37,559 nucleotides of DNA from Blastomyces gilchristii SLH14081 (GCF_000003855.2 NW_003101626.1:1-37559), one strand, 5' to 3'; positions 22,371 through 33,144 are shown, numbered from the stretch's first letter. Notes: generated from the letters alone by a model not told the origin. Numbers and translations: made by a program.

Positions 22371-24000
22371 GTAGAATCTAGTCACTATCATCAGATAGTA
22401 GATTATAACTATTTTGAAAAGTAGGGATCTCAACTGCTTATATTATATCTAGTTTATTATCAGAGTCATTTCTCAATTCTCTAATCTTAACAGAAGTTTG
22501 AGAATTCAAATTCTGTTTATATTTAGCTGAGGAATTGAAGTTTGAAGATTTAGATAGTTGAGAGTTTCTTCTTTTTAAGCTTGTAGTTATAAGTCTACTG
22601 GCTTAACTCTTCTCTTCAGTTCTAGATTGACTTTGAGCTTCATCTTTTCTTCAGTTCTTTTGAGTTCTAGAAGCAAATATACATTCTTTTGAGTTAGATG
22701 TATGTTTTTCTTTACAATTAGAGTACTTAAGCAGAGTATATTAACATATTTCATCTCTTTTTGAGCATGTTTTATATTTATACTTACTAGTTTTATGATC
22801 TCTGGCACAGAATGCATATTTTAAGTCTCTAAAATATGAGATTATAAAGTGTTCATATCTTTGACAGTTTGAACACTATGTTTGAGCTTTGAGATTCATT
22901 CTTGAGTCTTTGTATTCATGAACTCTCATTTTCAAATCTGCTACTCTTACTTCAGAGACCTTTGACTATTTAAGTGTTTTTATATATACTAGAATAGAGA
23001 CATTTCTTCTACTTTGTCTGAACTTAATTGAATTTAATTATACAGGCTTCTTTCTCAGTTGAATAGAGTTATATTCTTTCAATTCATTTTTAAGAAGTAG
23101 TATTTCTTCTTCACAGTCAAAAATTTCAACTGAAATATTATAAAGAATGAATTTGTCTCACTTTTTATCTCTTTCAGATAGAATTATTGTGTTTAACAAA
23201 GATTCTACTACTGACTTTCAGAGATTCTCATTCTGAATAAGAAATTCAGTACTGAATTCAGGCATTGTAGTCAGAATAATGAAGTTTTCAAAGAATAATG
23301 ACTCAATTGAAGCTATAACTGGTTTTTGAACTTTAATATCAGTCATTAACTAAGAAAAGAACTACTGATTAATTTCATTTCTGATTCTGAAAATAAGATT
23401 TGAGTTTAGCTTGTTTTTTTGTAGAATATTCTGATTTGAGACTTTGAGAATAAGTCTTCTATTTCTGAAGATTTGAAAGTTTTTCTCTTTTTATATTTTC
23501 TTTTTTACTTTTCTATGAATAGAGATATGAGCAGTATTCTTCTCAGTTTTCTCAGGATTTTGAGCAGGTTTTGAGATAGCAGATTTAGAGACAGTAGATT
23601 CAGCTGCTTGAGTATATGTTTTCTTCTAATTCAAAGAAGAAAAAGAAGTAGAAAAAAAAGAAGAAGAGTAAGATGAAGAGTTAGTAATTATACTAGGAAT
23701 TTTCAATGTTTTTTGAACTGTGTTTAAGATTCTAAGTTTGAACTTGATTATCTTCTATAGTTGTCTAGTCTGAGTATGAAGAATTAATATTATTTCTTCA
23801 TTCATCTCACTCAGACACTGCTTTTCAAGAATCTTACTTACTTTTTCAAGTTTCTATATTTCAAGAACTTGTTATTTCTCTATTTCTTCTTTCTTTCTTC
23901 TCTTTAGAATTTTAATCTCAGAAATAGTATTTCAGAAAGCATCTTTTTCCACATCAACTGAGTGTATTTTTGAACTTATTATTCTCACTCAATGAAAAGT
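22345..24000 (-). pseudogene. LINE ORF1, gag-like with zinc knuckles
   Basis: The RNA-binding ORF1 of a Tad1/I-type LINE, in a different frame from ORF2 and ending at a TGA (22345-22347) that overlaps the ORF2 start region. The translation has a charged N-terminal part (ISEIKILKRRKKEEIEK), a central domain (KWDKFILYNISVEIFDCEEE near 23130) and a C-terminal Cys/His cluster from 22875 to 22690: CSNCQRYEHF, YAFCARDHKTSKYK, TCSKRDEIC, YSNCKEKHTSNSKEC. One expected Cys in this cluster reads as Tyr. The start is not determined; a short tandem repeat (about 23993-24070) precedes it. Confidence 0.78.
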
Positions 24001-24070
24001 TGATCAGACTATTTCAATTGAGATATTTCTAAGTCTGTTTTCAATTGAAAAGTTGGTCAGACTGTTTCAA
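23993..24070. repeat. Short imperfect tandem repeat near the LINE ORF1 start
   Basis: Two units share TGAAAAGTTG(A/G)TCAGACT(A/G)TTTCAA; the second, near 24050, keeps G where the first, near 23995, has A. Period about 55 bases. Confidence 0.65.
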
Positions 24071-24586
24071 AAGAAGAATAAAAGACTTTTATATATAAAA
24101 CACCTGATTTTTTTCACACTAGTTCAGTAACTAGGTTAGATTTTTGAAGAGAATCTAATAAACTAAAATTGATTTTTAAGATAAATTAATAAAATCTTTA
24201 TAATCTCTTTCTTGAGATACAGTGAGAAAGAGTATGATATCAATTGATAATAAATCAGATAATATGACAGTTTTTGAGAGAAAAACTGATAAAAAATAAA
24301 TTAATTTTTTGCAGAGAAATTGATTAAAACTATTCAATTTTATTCTAAATTATTCAATTCTTCTCACACAACAAGTGTACAACTCAAATCAGTTAATAAA
24401 GAGTGTAAAAAAGAATTAAGTATTAATAAAAGCTCTTCAGTTACTGAAAAAGTGAATTCTTATTTAAAAGAATATGAAATTATAACAGAAAACAGCTCTG
24501 TTTTTAATTCTTTATAAGAATATTATATAAAATTCAGAGAAAAACATCTTACTTTTTCAAGAGAAGTAAAAAACTATTTCTAAGAT

Positions 24587-24604
24587 CTTTTTTTTTTTTT
24601 TTTT
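24587..24604 (-). repeat. A tract inside the LINE 5' region
   Basis: About 18 T on the plus strand. On the minus strand it lies upstream of ORF1. It could be the poly(A) end of a separate small retroposed unit occupying 24605-25629, but I find no separate TSD for such a unit, so I treat it as part of the LINE. Confidence 0.5.
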
Positions 24605-24993
24605 GCATTAACTGCTGTAGAAGAATGAGATAGAAACTGCTAAGATATACACTACTGTATACTTTCTATCAAGACTTTCTCTCTTCAGAGTCTTGATATT
24701 ATAGAGAATATAAGTCTGTTTCTATATAATAATATAAATATTGTCAGCAGAATGTAGAGAAACTGGTTATTTATATCTCAAAATAGAAGACTTTATCAAT
24801 GATTATATTAATATAGAGTTAATTCTTAAATTCAATAGAAATCTAGTATTGCTGTTCTCAATCTCTTACAGAATCTATTGAATATTGAGATATTAAAACT
24901 AGATTTAATATATCTCACTGTGCAGGAATCAAAGACTCAGTCAGATCTTGAGATATACTGATTTTATAGTTATTGATGTGCTGTTAACTCATT

Positions 24994-25259
24994 GTCTGCT
25001 GATTATGTATTGAATGCTGTTGTCAAGGTATCTTTTTGTATTATTCTGCTGAGAATGAGCCAGATTGAGAGAGGTAGTACAAGGGTGAGACTTGATGTTG
25101 AAGTCTAGATACACTGATGACAGACTATGAAGATTACACTTCAGAAGTGTCTGTTGATTATATGCCTGATATTATCATCAAGATATCTTTTTGTATTTTT
25201 CTGCTGGGGATGGGCCAGATTGGGAAGGGCGGTACAAGGGTGAGACTTGGTGTTGATGT
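24994..25259. repeat. Tandem duplication in the LINE 5' UTR, one unit mutated, one not
   Basis: 24994-25104 and 25148-25259 align at a spacing of 154-155 bases, both containing ATCTTTTTGTATT and GTACAAGGGTGAGACTTG. Unit 2 reads CTGGGGATGGGCC where unit 1 reads CTGAGAATGAGCC: G changed to A in GG, with TG left unchanged. Confidence 0.85.
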
Positions 25260-25629
25260 TTTGAAACATCAAAGATGGACAGGGTTTTCACAGAGATTAC
25301 TTCTCAGATATCTTCACAATTACAGATCAGGGATCTTCCAAAATCAAGAAGATTGGCGCATATGGCTATGTCTCTTCACCTTACAATTTGTATGGCACTT
25401 TGGCCCGGGGTTGTGGTGTGATAGGGGTGAATGAGGGATAATCCCACACGGGAGTTTCGAAAAACGTCTAGTTCACGTTTGGCTGGATATCTCCACCACC
25501 ACACGGGGTATGCGGTCGGCGATGGGGTCAAAATGCTCGTATGATCGAGGGCTTTTCGATGGATCTACCGGCGGGTTCTTATTCGAAAAATCGAGCGAGT
25601 TCGTGGTGGAGCGGTGTCGATGTTTTTTA
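25190..25629. other. CpG-rich, GC-rich island at the LINE 5' end
   Basis: The line 25501-25560 has 33 G+C in 60 by my count, against 12 to 19 in other lines sampled. CpG is dense at about 25405-25620 (TCGGCGATGG, GTACGAGC-type sites) and almost absent outside short element ends. Small open frames overlap it on both strands, but the minus-strand one crosses the insertion junction and neither resembles a known family. I infer unmutated LINE 5' UTR. Confidence 0.75.
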
Positions 25630-25642
25630 ATTAATGTTTGAT

Positions 25643-26171
25643 AGATATTAAGTATTTTCAATTGTATTCAACTGTTGTTGAATCTATAACAGTGAGTATT
25701 TATTCTTGATTGTAAGCTTATTGAGTGCTTAATAATTAATACACATTTATCACTTCTCATCTGTCTTTTTCATAAATAGAACTGAGAAACTTTATACACT
25801 TAATAAGAGTTATATAAGATCATGTTCTAGAAGGTCTGTGATCTGATACTTCTATTCTTCAAGATATATTTGTAACAGAGAATATATATTTTAATTAACT
25901 AATTTCATATTTTCTGTGTCAATCTTATGTATGAATTCTCATTTCAGTGATAATTTCAGTGAAAGATCTGTTCAGAAGATCTTCTCATACTTCTTCAGAA
26001 GTTCTTTCATATACTTGTTCTTCTATATATTCTTTATCTTGATTTTCTTCACTTTCAGATTCTGTATAATATATAGAATGCTTTTAGATGAGATCTTATA
26101 AATCATTCTCTTTACTTATTAATATGTAAGTAGATTTAATTCTTCTATATCAGAGATGTGAAATGTTCTTC
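25643..26171 (-). pseudogene. Gypsy1 (outer copy) RT N-terminal part and protease-RT linker
   Basis: Continues the outer element after the LINE. Near 25765-25660, on the minus strand, the RT fingers are readable (CINYQALNKL, then KNKYSLL.IQQQLNTIE), matching 12130-12220 of the inner copy. The rest corresponds to the linker upstream, which I cannot assign to a domain. The right end is the Gypsy2 target TCTTC (26167-26171). Confidence 0.75.
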
Positions 26172-26481
26172 TGTGACGGGCTGCGCCCGATCAATCATAT
26201 AGACTATTCTGTTACACTTCACAGATTTCAACCGCTTCATTCTCAAACGCGTATGCCCCGATTCTCAGTCATTCTCAATCACCAATCCTCAGTCATTATG
26301 AAGATATATAGATTCTTCCACTCTGAAGCTTCACTGCATACATCATCACATACATGTATAAATATTCACTTTAATCACTGATTCTCACAGTTTCTCTTGC
26401 TTTTTCTTCTCTAATGTTTTTCTCTTTGTTATATAAGACCTATCAATATCATATCAATCTATTCAGTGTAGGTCTCTTACA
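26172..26481 (+). repeat. 5' LTR of Gypsy2 (310 bp)
   Basis: Runs from TGTGACGGGCTGCG to TCTCTTACA. It includes TATATAAGACC near 26434, a possible TATA-like element. It keeps CpG at ACGGGCTGCGCCCG and AACGCG. Confidence 0.92.
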
Positions 26482-26574
26482 CTAGAAAAACATTCATCAT
26501 CTCCTCATTAGAAATGATTATTCATTGAGAGATATTCAAATATGTAATGATATGTAAGAAAGAGAAACAGTTAA

Positions 26575-27895
26575 GTGAACACTGAGTTCTCAGATAGAAG
26601 CTTGCTCATCAGTCATTCTGGCTCTGTAATAAGATTTTACAAGAGAATATCAGTAAAAGATCTGAGAGTTCTGATACTCAGACATATGAGATATTCATAT
26701 AATTACACTTCTTCAGATTTCACAGATATCACATATCTGATAAATGATATAATCATGTCTAATAATAATATGAGAGTCCTGTCAAGTGTGAGTATAGATG
26801 TAATATCACAGTGGCTCTGAGCAATGTTGAAATTATAACAGCAATAGATAGCTGATATACATGCAACTCAACAACTTCAATACAAGGAAATTCAATGATT
26901 AACTCAATAAGAAACTTATACAATTTCAGCATCTACAGAATTAAATATAAAAGCACTGAAAGAATGCTTAGATGCTTCTGTATATTTTAATACTTTCAAT
27001 CTCACTCTCTACTCATCATGGAGAATGGAAATGCTTGTAAAACTGAGTGTGAATAAAGATATCATCAGTTCACTAACTAATCAAGATTAATATATCAATG
27101 AATGATTGAAAGATCATATGAAATAGAAGTTTTATTCATGAATGAAAGCATGTGAACCAGCATTGTGAACATCTGATAATATTATCAAATATCTTGATAT
27201 TCTGTTCTGAGACACTACTATGCAACAGAAAGTGTTAGATTAATTACAGAGTGTTTAACAGAGAAACACTTCTCTTACAACATTCATTCCTGACTTTGAC
27301 ATCAAGATTCTAGAAGCAGGTGATCAATCTTGAAAGAATTGAATGAAGATTAGCATGCTTAAGAAGATATTAACTTTTAAACTCTTACAGGCTCTTGTAA
27401 GTGTAGACAAAGACCAGACTTATGAAGATTTCTGCACACAGCTCTGAACATTGAACAACTGTCTTATCAAGCTCAAGAGTATACAGAACAGTAATAGAAG
27501 ATATTACATTCACATATCTACACTAAGAAATAACTCAGTCACTTATACATCTGCACTGAAGAATAACAATGATGCAGATGCTATGAATTGAGTAGACTTA
27601 AATATTTATGTATAAGCAAGAGTTTCTGCTGTTTGAACAGGCTTCTGAGTTCCTGAAATCACTTCTGAAGAAGTCATCAATCAATGTCCATATAAAGTAT
27701 GTATCAACTGTAACTGATCAGAATACATTACTTTTAACTGTCAATTGACCTATGTGTCTTCTCAATCAAGAGAAAGATCAGTATCTTCTTGTTTAAAAGA
27801 TGAATCAGTGTCTGTCTATATCAATCACATTGCAGTGAAGGAAGATTCAGAAGATAACTATAAGAATGCTTCAGTGAAACAGAGAAAAGATTAGC
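26575..27895 (+). pseudogene. Gypsy2 gag with altered CCHC knuckle
   Basis: The particle structural protein. The frame is open from 26575 to 26820 and then continues in phase with stops to a nucleocapsid knuckle at 27700-27741: C-IN-C-N.SE-Y-ITFN-C. The spacing is CX2CX4HX4C, but the His position reads Tyr (CAC to TAC is one transition). The mid region has typical Gypsy gag character (LKEC..A..YFN, then YEDFCTQL.TLNNCL). The true start is unsure because the first open codon is GTG. The frame stops at a TAG near 27891. Confidence 0.82.
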
Positions 27896-30800
27896 TTTTA
27901 TTCAAATTTATAAACAGAAGCTTGAAGAGATCAGATAACAATAATTTGAAGAGAAAATGATAATGAATGCAATTCTTGTATCTACTGTGATTAATAATAT
28001 ATATAATATAAAAGCCATGATAGACAGTAATCTATGTCACTGTGCAATGATAAAATCTTCAGTTATAAGATATTATAATCTTCAGTATATCTTCTTATCA
28101 AAACCCTGACTTCTCACAGAATTCAATGATTTAAAAGATGTTTGCACTCATTACATGATGAAACTAAACATAGATATCAGAGAACATTAGCATGAAGACA
28201 TCTACATATATAAAGTTGATAATCTTGATTATGATCTGATATTAGAACTTGCCTGACTATCTGAATAAGACATCTTATTGAATACTTGAAACAGGAGTTT
28301 AATATTCTCTAATAATGATAGAATTCATGAAGATGATATTCACAAGACTATGAATCTGACACAGATCTCTGTCAACACTTATGAAATACTCTGAAAAAGA
28401 AGTTATCAAAACTGCTAACAAAGTCACTAATAGTAGAATTATATATCAATCTATTTCATCAGTCTGACTGATATCAAGAAAGTTCTAGAAAAGTTATTCT
28501 GTACTATAATAATAGATTCTCATATAAAACTCTTTTAATAATATCATGAATATCTAGATGTCTTCTGATAAGATAACATTATAAATATATCTTCTTTACA
28601 AGACTCAGAAGTGAATCACAGTATCAAGTTAGAAAAGAAGAATGATAAGAACTCTGAGTCACTATAAGACTCTCTTTATAATATGTCTCAAGATGAACTT
28701 CTTCTTCTTCAGAAGACACTCAATGATCTGTTAGATAAGAGATTTATACATGTTAGTAACTCTTTCACTGCAGCTTCTATTCTCTTTGCAAAGAAGTCAG
28801 GTGAAGAACTCTGATTCTGTGTGAACTACTGAGATCTGAACAGATTGATAAAGAAAGATTAATATTTCTTATCTCTTATCAATGAAACTCTAGCACAGAT
28901 CAGATGAGCTTAATAATTTACAAAGCTAGATATTATCACTGCATTTCATAAGATTTACATCACTGAAGAAGATGAATAACTTATAGTATTCTGAACATGT
29001 TATAATCTCTTTGAATGAATAGTTACACTCTTTGAACTGACTAACACTCTCAGTATATTTCAGAAGTATATCAACTGAGCACTCTCAGATTTCCTTGATA
29101 AGTTTATATCTGCTTATTTAGATAACATTCTCATCTTCACTGATGAATTCAGAAAAGAGTATTAAGAGTATATGCAAAGAATATTACAATGACTATAAGA
29201 AGCAGAACTATCAATTAATATTGATAAGTATGATTTCAAAGTTAAGAGTACTAAATACTTAGATTTCATCATAGAAGCTGATAAGGGAATTTGAATGAAT
29301 TCTGAGAAGATCTCTATCATTCTCAAATGAAAAGCTTCATATACTGTGAAAGATGTATGAAGCTTTATTGAATTCACTAACTTCTATCAGTAATTTATAT
29401 GAAACTTCTCAGATATTATGAGATCACTTACAGATCTTATTAAGAAAGACTTAGTATTTTAATAATCAGTGAACACTGAAGCTGCATTTACATAGATGAA
29501 GAAGATGTTTATTAATATCTCTCTACTGATAACATTCAATTCTGATTATGAGATAGTTGTTAAGACTGATTTCTCTGACTATGTAATAGAAGAAGTGATA
29601 TTGTAATATGATGACGAAGATGTTCTATAATTATATATCTTCATATCTAAGAAACTGAGTTCTGCTGAATGCAATTATAAGATCTATGATAAGAAACTTC
29701 TCACAATTATATACTGTTTAGAAGGATGAGACTCTGAACTCTGAAATATCTCTGAATTTAAGATAATTACAGATTATAAGAAACTCAAATACTTCACAAC
29801 TACTCATAAACTCACTGAATAACAGATATAATGATCTAAGTTCTTAAGCTGCTTTCATTTTATAATACACTACTGTCTCAGCAGTCAGAACTCAATGACA
29901 GATGTTCTCTCATAATAAGAGTAAGATATATCTTTCAATGTAGCAGACATCTATTAAATAAACTGAGAACATCAGCTTCTAGATCTGAAGATATTAGTTG
30001 ATCAAGATGAAATAACTCATGACACTATATATACTTCTTTAATTAGAACACTCTCTCTCTGAACTGATACTAATACTGATATCAATATCTTGACTTCTTC
30101 TGAATCTACACTAGATGAATTATGACATGTAACAGCTCAAACTGATGAACTTCTTCCAGTACTTATCAAAGCAGTATATCAAGAAGCACTCTGATTTCTC
30201 TCAGAACTATGTATAAAAATCAATATCTCAGAATATTGAATTGATAATAATAACACTCTACAATTTCATGAATGACACTAAGTCTCTCACTTCAAATTCT
30301 TATACACTTGAATAATGCAAGAGATGTATGATTTGTGTATAACTGATCATTCAGGCTGTGAACAACTGTATAAAATGATCTTCTGAGAATTCTACTGATC
30401 TGAGATATTAAACAGTATCAGATACTTCATTTAAAACTGTAACTATTATTCTTCTATCATCTTGTGAAAGAACTGTAGAAAAGGTCTGCTGAAATCACTC
30501 AATATCTCTAATAGAATCAGACAAGATGTGGTAATTAACTTCACTGTTAATCTCTCTGAGAGTAAGAGTTATAGAAACATTCCGATCATTATAAATTGAT
30601 TAAGTAAAGATATAATATTAGAATCTTACAATAAAATGAATACTGAACAAGTCACTGAAGCTTTTCTACAGAGTCTATTCTATTAAATGCATGAACTACT
30701 GAGATCTATAGTATCAGATCAGAGCTGTCAATTCATGAGTGCTTTCTGAACAAGAATCTGTCAAGTTCTCAAGATTACACACTGTCTGTCAACTGTCTAT

Positions 30801-31589
30801 CATCTCAAGACTGATAATATATCAGAACAGACAATTCAGACTGTGAAGAATTATCTTTATAAGTTCTGCAATCACTTATAAGATGATTGATATAATCTTC
30901 TTCTATACACAGAGATTGCTATCAATGATCAAGATGCTGTTTTAACAGATATAAGCCTGTTCTTTCTCACACACTGATATCACATGAAAGTACTGAATCT
31001 TCTAGAAATCACACATTTCACACTGATTCTCTGCAGTCTGATTCACATCACTGATAATATAGTAACAAAACTCTGAGATATCTGTAATTAAGCAGAAGCC
31101 TTCATGATAAGCACTAAACAGAATTAAGAAGATTGAATCAATGTTCACTAAGATTCTGCTAAATAATATAAGATAGAAGATCTGATATAATTGAATCTTA
31201 AGAATATACAGACTACACATTCATCTTGTACACTGAATTATCATTATATCAAGTATAAAGTGATAGAAGTTCTAGATAGTTACAACTATTATCTTGACAG
31301 ATTATCAGAAATTCATGATATCTTTTATATAAGCTTGCTCTGCTGTGTTATCACTGACCTGTTTTCTTCTCAACTGACTTTTGACTGACAGTTGCCAGAC
31401 ATCATAGAAGAAGATAATGAGCTTGAGTGAGAGATTAAGAATATTCTCAATGAGAGACTCTGCAGCTGTGACTAACAATATCTCATGAAATGAGTCAGGT
31501 ATAATCATCTGACCTGAACTCTGAGTTCCACATTATCTGAAACAGAGGCTCTTGACTGATGAGAACTGCTTCTGAAAAGAGGGGGCTAA
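27896..31589 (+). pseudogene. Gypsy2 pol: protease, RT, RNase H, integrase, chromodomain
   Basis: One frame, -1 relative to gag, in phase from 27963 to a TAA at 31587-31589 that touches the 3' LTR. Protease near 28017 (AMIDSNLC; family A.IDSGA). RT: RFIHVSNSFTAASILFAKKSG at 28740, then FCVNY.DLNRL; AYLDNILIFT at 29112-29141, where YLDD has become YLDN. RNase H about 29450-29950. Integrase about 30300-31050: HHCC zone ending NCNYY, ISDQ-type core SIVSDQSCQFMSAF near 30710, and KTDNISEQTIQ near 30810. Chromodomain about 31425-31545 (EIKNILNERL...QYLMK.VRYNHLT). Ends KRGG. Confidence 0.9.
31574..31589 (+). other. Polypurine tract of Gypsy2, overlapping the pol end
   Basis: GAAAAGAGGGGGCTAA sits directly before the 3' LTR and encodes the last pol residues and stop. 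The run of five G is conspicuous in a region where GG is otherwise depleted. Confidence 0.7.
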
Positions 31590-31899
31590 TGTGACGCGCT
31601 GCGCCTGATCAATTATATAGACTATTTCATTACACTTCACAGATTTCAACTGCTTCATTCTCAAACATGTACACTCTGATTCTCAGCCTTTCTCAATTAT
31701 CAATTCTCAGCTGCTATGAACATGTATAGATTCTTCTTCTCTGAAGCTCCACTGCGTACATCATCATATACATGTATAAATATTCACTTCATTTGCTGAT
31801 TCTCACACTTTCTCTTTCTTTTCCTTCTCTAACATTTTTCTCTTTGTTATATAAGACCTATCAATATCATACTGATCTATTCGGCGTAGGCGTCTTACA
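31590..31899 (+). repeat. 3' LTR of Gypsy2 (310 bp)
   Basis: TGTGACGCGCTGCG to CGTCTTACA, the same length as the 5' LTR, followed by the TSD TCTTC at 31900-31904. Confidence 0.92.
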
Positions 31900-31904
31900 T
31901 CTTC

Positions 31905-32632
31905 TTATATTAGTTAATAGAATTGTATGAACTGTTTTCTTTCTATCAGTTAACTGTATATAACATGTATATCATTGAATCTGTGAATTGATTCTTTGAA
32001 ATTAATTAAATCTGAGAATAAGATTATATTTCATGTTCTGCAGCTCTTATACTCAAATATAGCAAGATCATTCTCTGAAGTATAAGAGAACTTACAGATA
32101 ATACTAAATATCAGTTATCAGATAATCTTATATATTGAGAATTCTTCACTCAGTGATTTTCTTTCAGTCTTTGAATTATATAATCATCAATATATTGTGT
32201 AGAAGCTTCTATGTCTGTCAATACTTTTACAGCTATCTCTCAATTCTTATTCAAATGCTCTCTATACATTAACATTTTGAGTCTTAAGACATTGAGATAA
32301 GTGTTCGCTTCATTCTCATCTGCATCTCAGTCAGAAGCCTGCTTTCTCTTTGTATTTATAGAATTCAGTAAATCATCTAATATGAGCATCTCTTTCACTT
32401 TAAAGACTTTTAATAGAATATCAGTAAGTGTCTTTAAGCTCAATGATTCTGCTAGTTTTTTGACTTTCTTAACTATGCACACTGTGTGCAATTCTTTGTA
32501 TCATGATTTTAGTATCTACAGTTGAAGTAAGCTTGATGCTCATAACATCAAGATTTTCACTCAGAGAATCTCTTTTTCAGAGAATTGAGTGCTTTAGTAA
32601 TGATATGCAAATCTAGATTTATTATATCTAAG
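31905..32632 (-). pseudogene. Gypsy1 (outer copy) protease region and gag zinc knuckle
   Basis: Aligns in reverse with about 10990-11720 of the inner copy. The gag CCHC knuckle lies at 32529-32488 on the minus strand. Here its first Cys codon has become Tyr (TAC) and the other three ligands remain. The protease region follows to the left. MITE 4 bounds it on the right. Confidence 0.75.
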
Positions 32633-33136
32633 TAGACTGACTGCCAAGATCATGAATTTCACATTTAATCTCATTTGGTCTGATCTCATACATTTCTTGG
32701 CGTGAATCCCGCTGAGACTAGTCATTAAAAAAACATACAAAGTGACTATATATCAAATCTCAAAATGAAACCATGACTTGAAAAAAATGAGAAAGTGGTC
32801 TCATTTGATCCTTTTAGTCTCATTCTTGATATAAAGTTACTATTTTTAGACATTTTAAGGTTTTTTTAGACTATTTTTAATTTTTTAAAAAGTAACACTT
32901 TTTGATAACACTTAAATAAGATTTAAAGTCATTTAAAGTAATAAAAATAATTTAAATTGAGAAGTGGAAATCATGATCTTATTTGAAAAATGTGATAAGA
33001 GTAGACAGTAAGTCTTACTGAGACAGTATGAGACTACTATCTAATATTAAAACTGTGTAATGAGATCAATTGAATTGATAATAAAACTATCAAAAATTCT
33101 GGTTCTGATCTCAGACACAGTTACACAGTCAGTCTA
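32633..33136. mobile_element. MITE copy 4 (504 bp, TIR TAGACTG, 8-bp TSD)
   Basis: Starts TAGACTGACTGCC and ends CAGTCTA, same orientation as copy 3. TSD TATCTAAG (32625-32632) versus TATCTGAG (33137-33144), one transition. The inner Gypsy1 has the empty site near 10975. More mutated than copy 3. Confidence 0.9.
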
Positions 33137-33144
33137 TATCTGAG

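Larger units (their letters stand above)
18015..25629 (-). mobile_element. Tad1/I-type LINE, apparently full length
   Basis: A non-LTR retrotransposon on the minus strand, 7615 bp, inserted in the outer Gypsy1 RT. It is flanked by a roughly 13-bp duplication (ATTAATCTTTGAT at 18002-18014, ATTAATGTTTGAT at 25630-25642, one mismatch); the inner Gypsy1 shows the single-copy site near 12240. Order from its 5' end at 25629: long 5' UTR with a CpG-rich island, tandem repeat and A tract; ORF1 with zinc knuckles; ORF2 with APE endonuclease, RT and RNase H; 3' UTR with hairpin; (AAT)n tail. This architecture matches the Tad1/I group of fungal LINEs. Confidence 0.88.
24001..25629 (-). other. LINE 5' untranslated region
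   Basis: About 1.6 kb upstream of ORF1 without a convincing reading frame. From the element's 5' end it holds a CpG-rich unmutated segment (25629-25190), two tandem units of about 154 bp spacing (25259-24994), and an A tract (24604-24587 on the minus strand). 25255-25270 is a small palindrome (GATGTTT/AAACATC). The segment 24100-24587 is AT-rich with no feature I recognise. The length and internal tandem repeats fit an internal-promoter 5' UTR, which is an inference. Confidence 0.55.
26172..31899 (+). mobile_element. Gypsy2 chromovirus, complete, 5728 bp
   Basis: A plus-strand Ty3/Gypsy retrotransposon with 310-bp LTRs (TGTGACG...TTACA) and a perfect 5-bp duplication TCTTC (26167-26171 and 31900-31904). 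The inner Gypsy1 carries the empty site near 11722. gag, then pol in the -1 frame with protease, RT, RNase H, integrase and chromodomain. The LTRs differ mainly by transitions. No indel is visible in either main frame; damage is by stop codons and missense changes. Confidence 0.93.

Noticed and set aside
24587..24604. T run as a terminator or as proof of a separate SINE
   Set aside because: No polymerase III A/B boxes and no separate TSD were seen, and the flanking duplication encloses the whole LINE.
25117..25434. 105-codon plus-strand frame across the CpG-rich island
   Set aside because: It starts in the mutated tandem unit, is antisense to the LINE and resembles no family I know. An unmutated GC-rich stretch simply has fewer stops.
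25473..25661. 62-codon minus-strand frame in the island
   Set aside because: Its start lies across the LINE/Gypsy1 junction (TSD 25630-25642), so it cannot be an ancestral gene.
1424..33136. Four dispersed 505-bp repeats as a CRISPR-like or centromeric satellite array
   Set aside because: They are far apart, inverted relative to each other, and each has its own TSD, so they are transposed elements.
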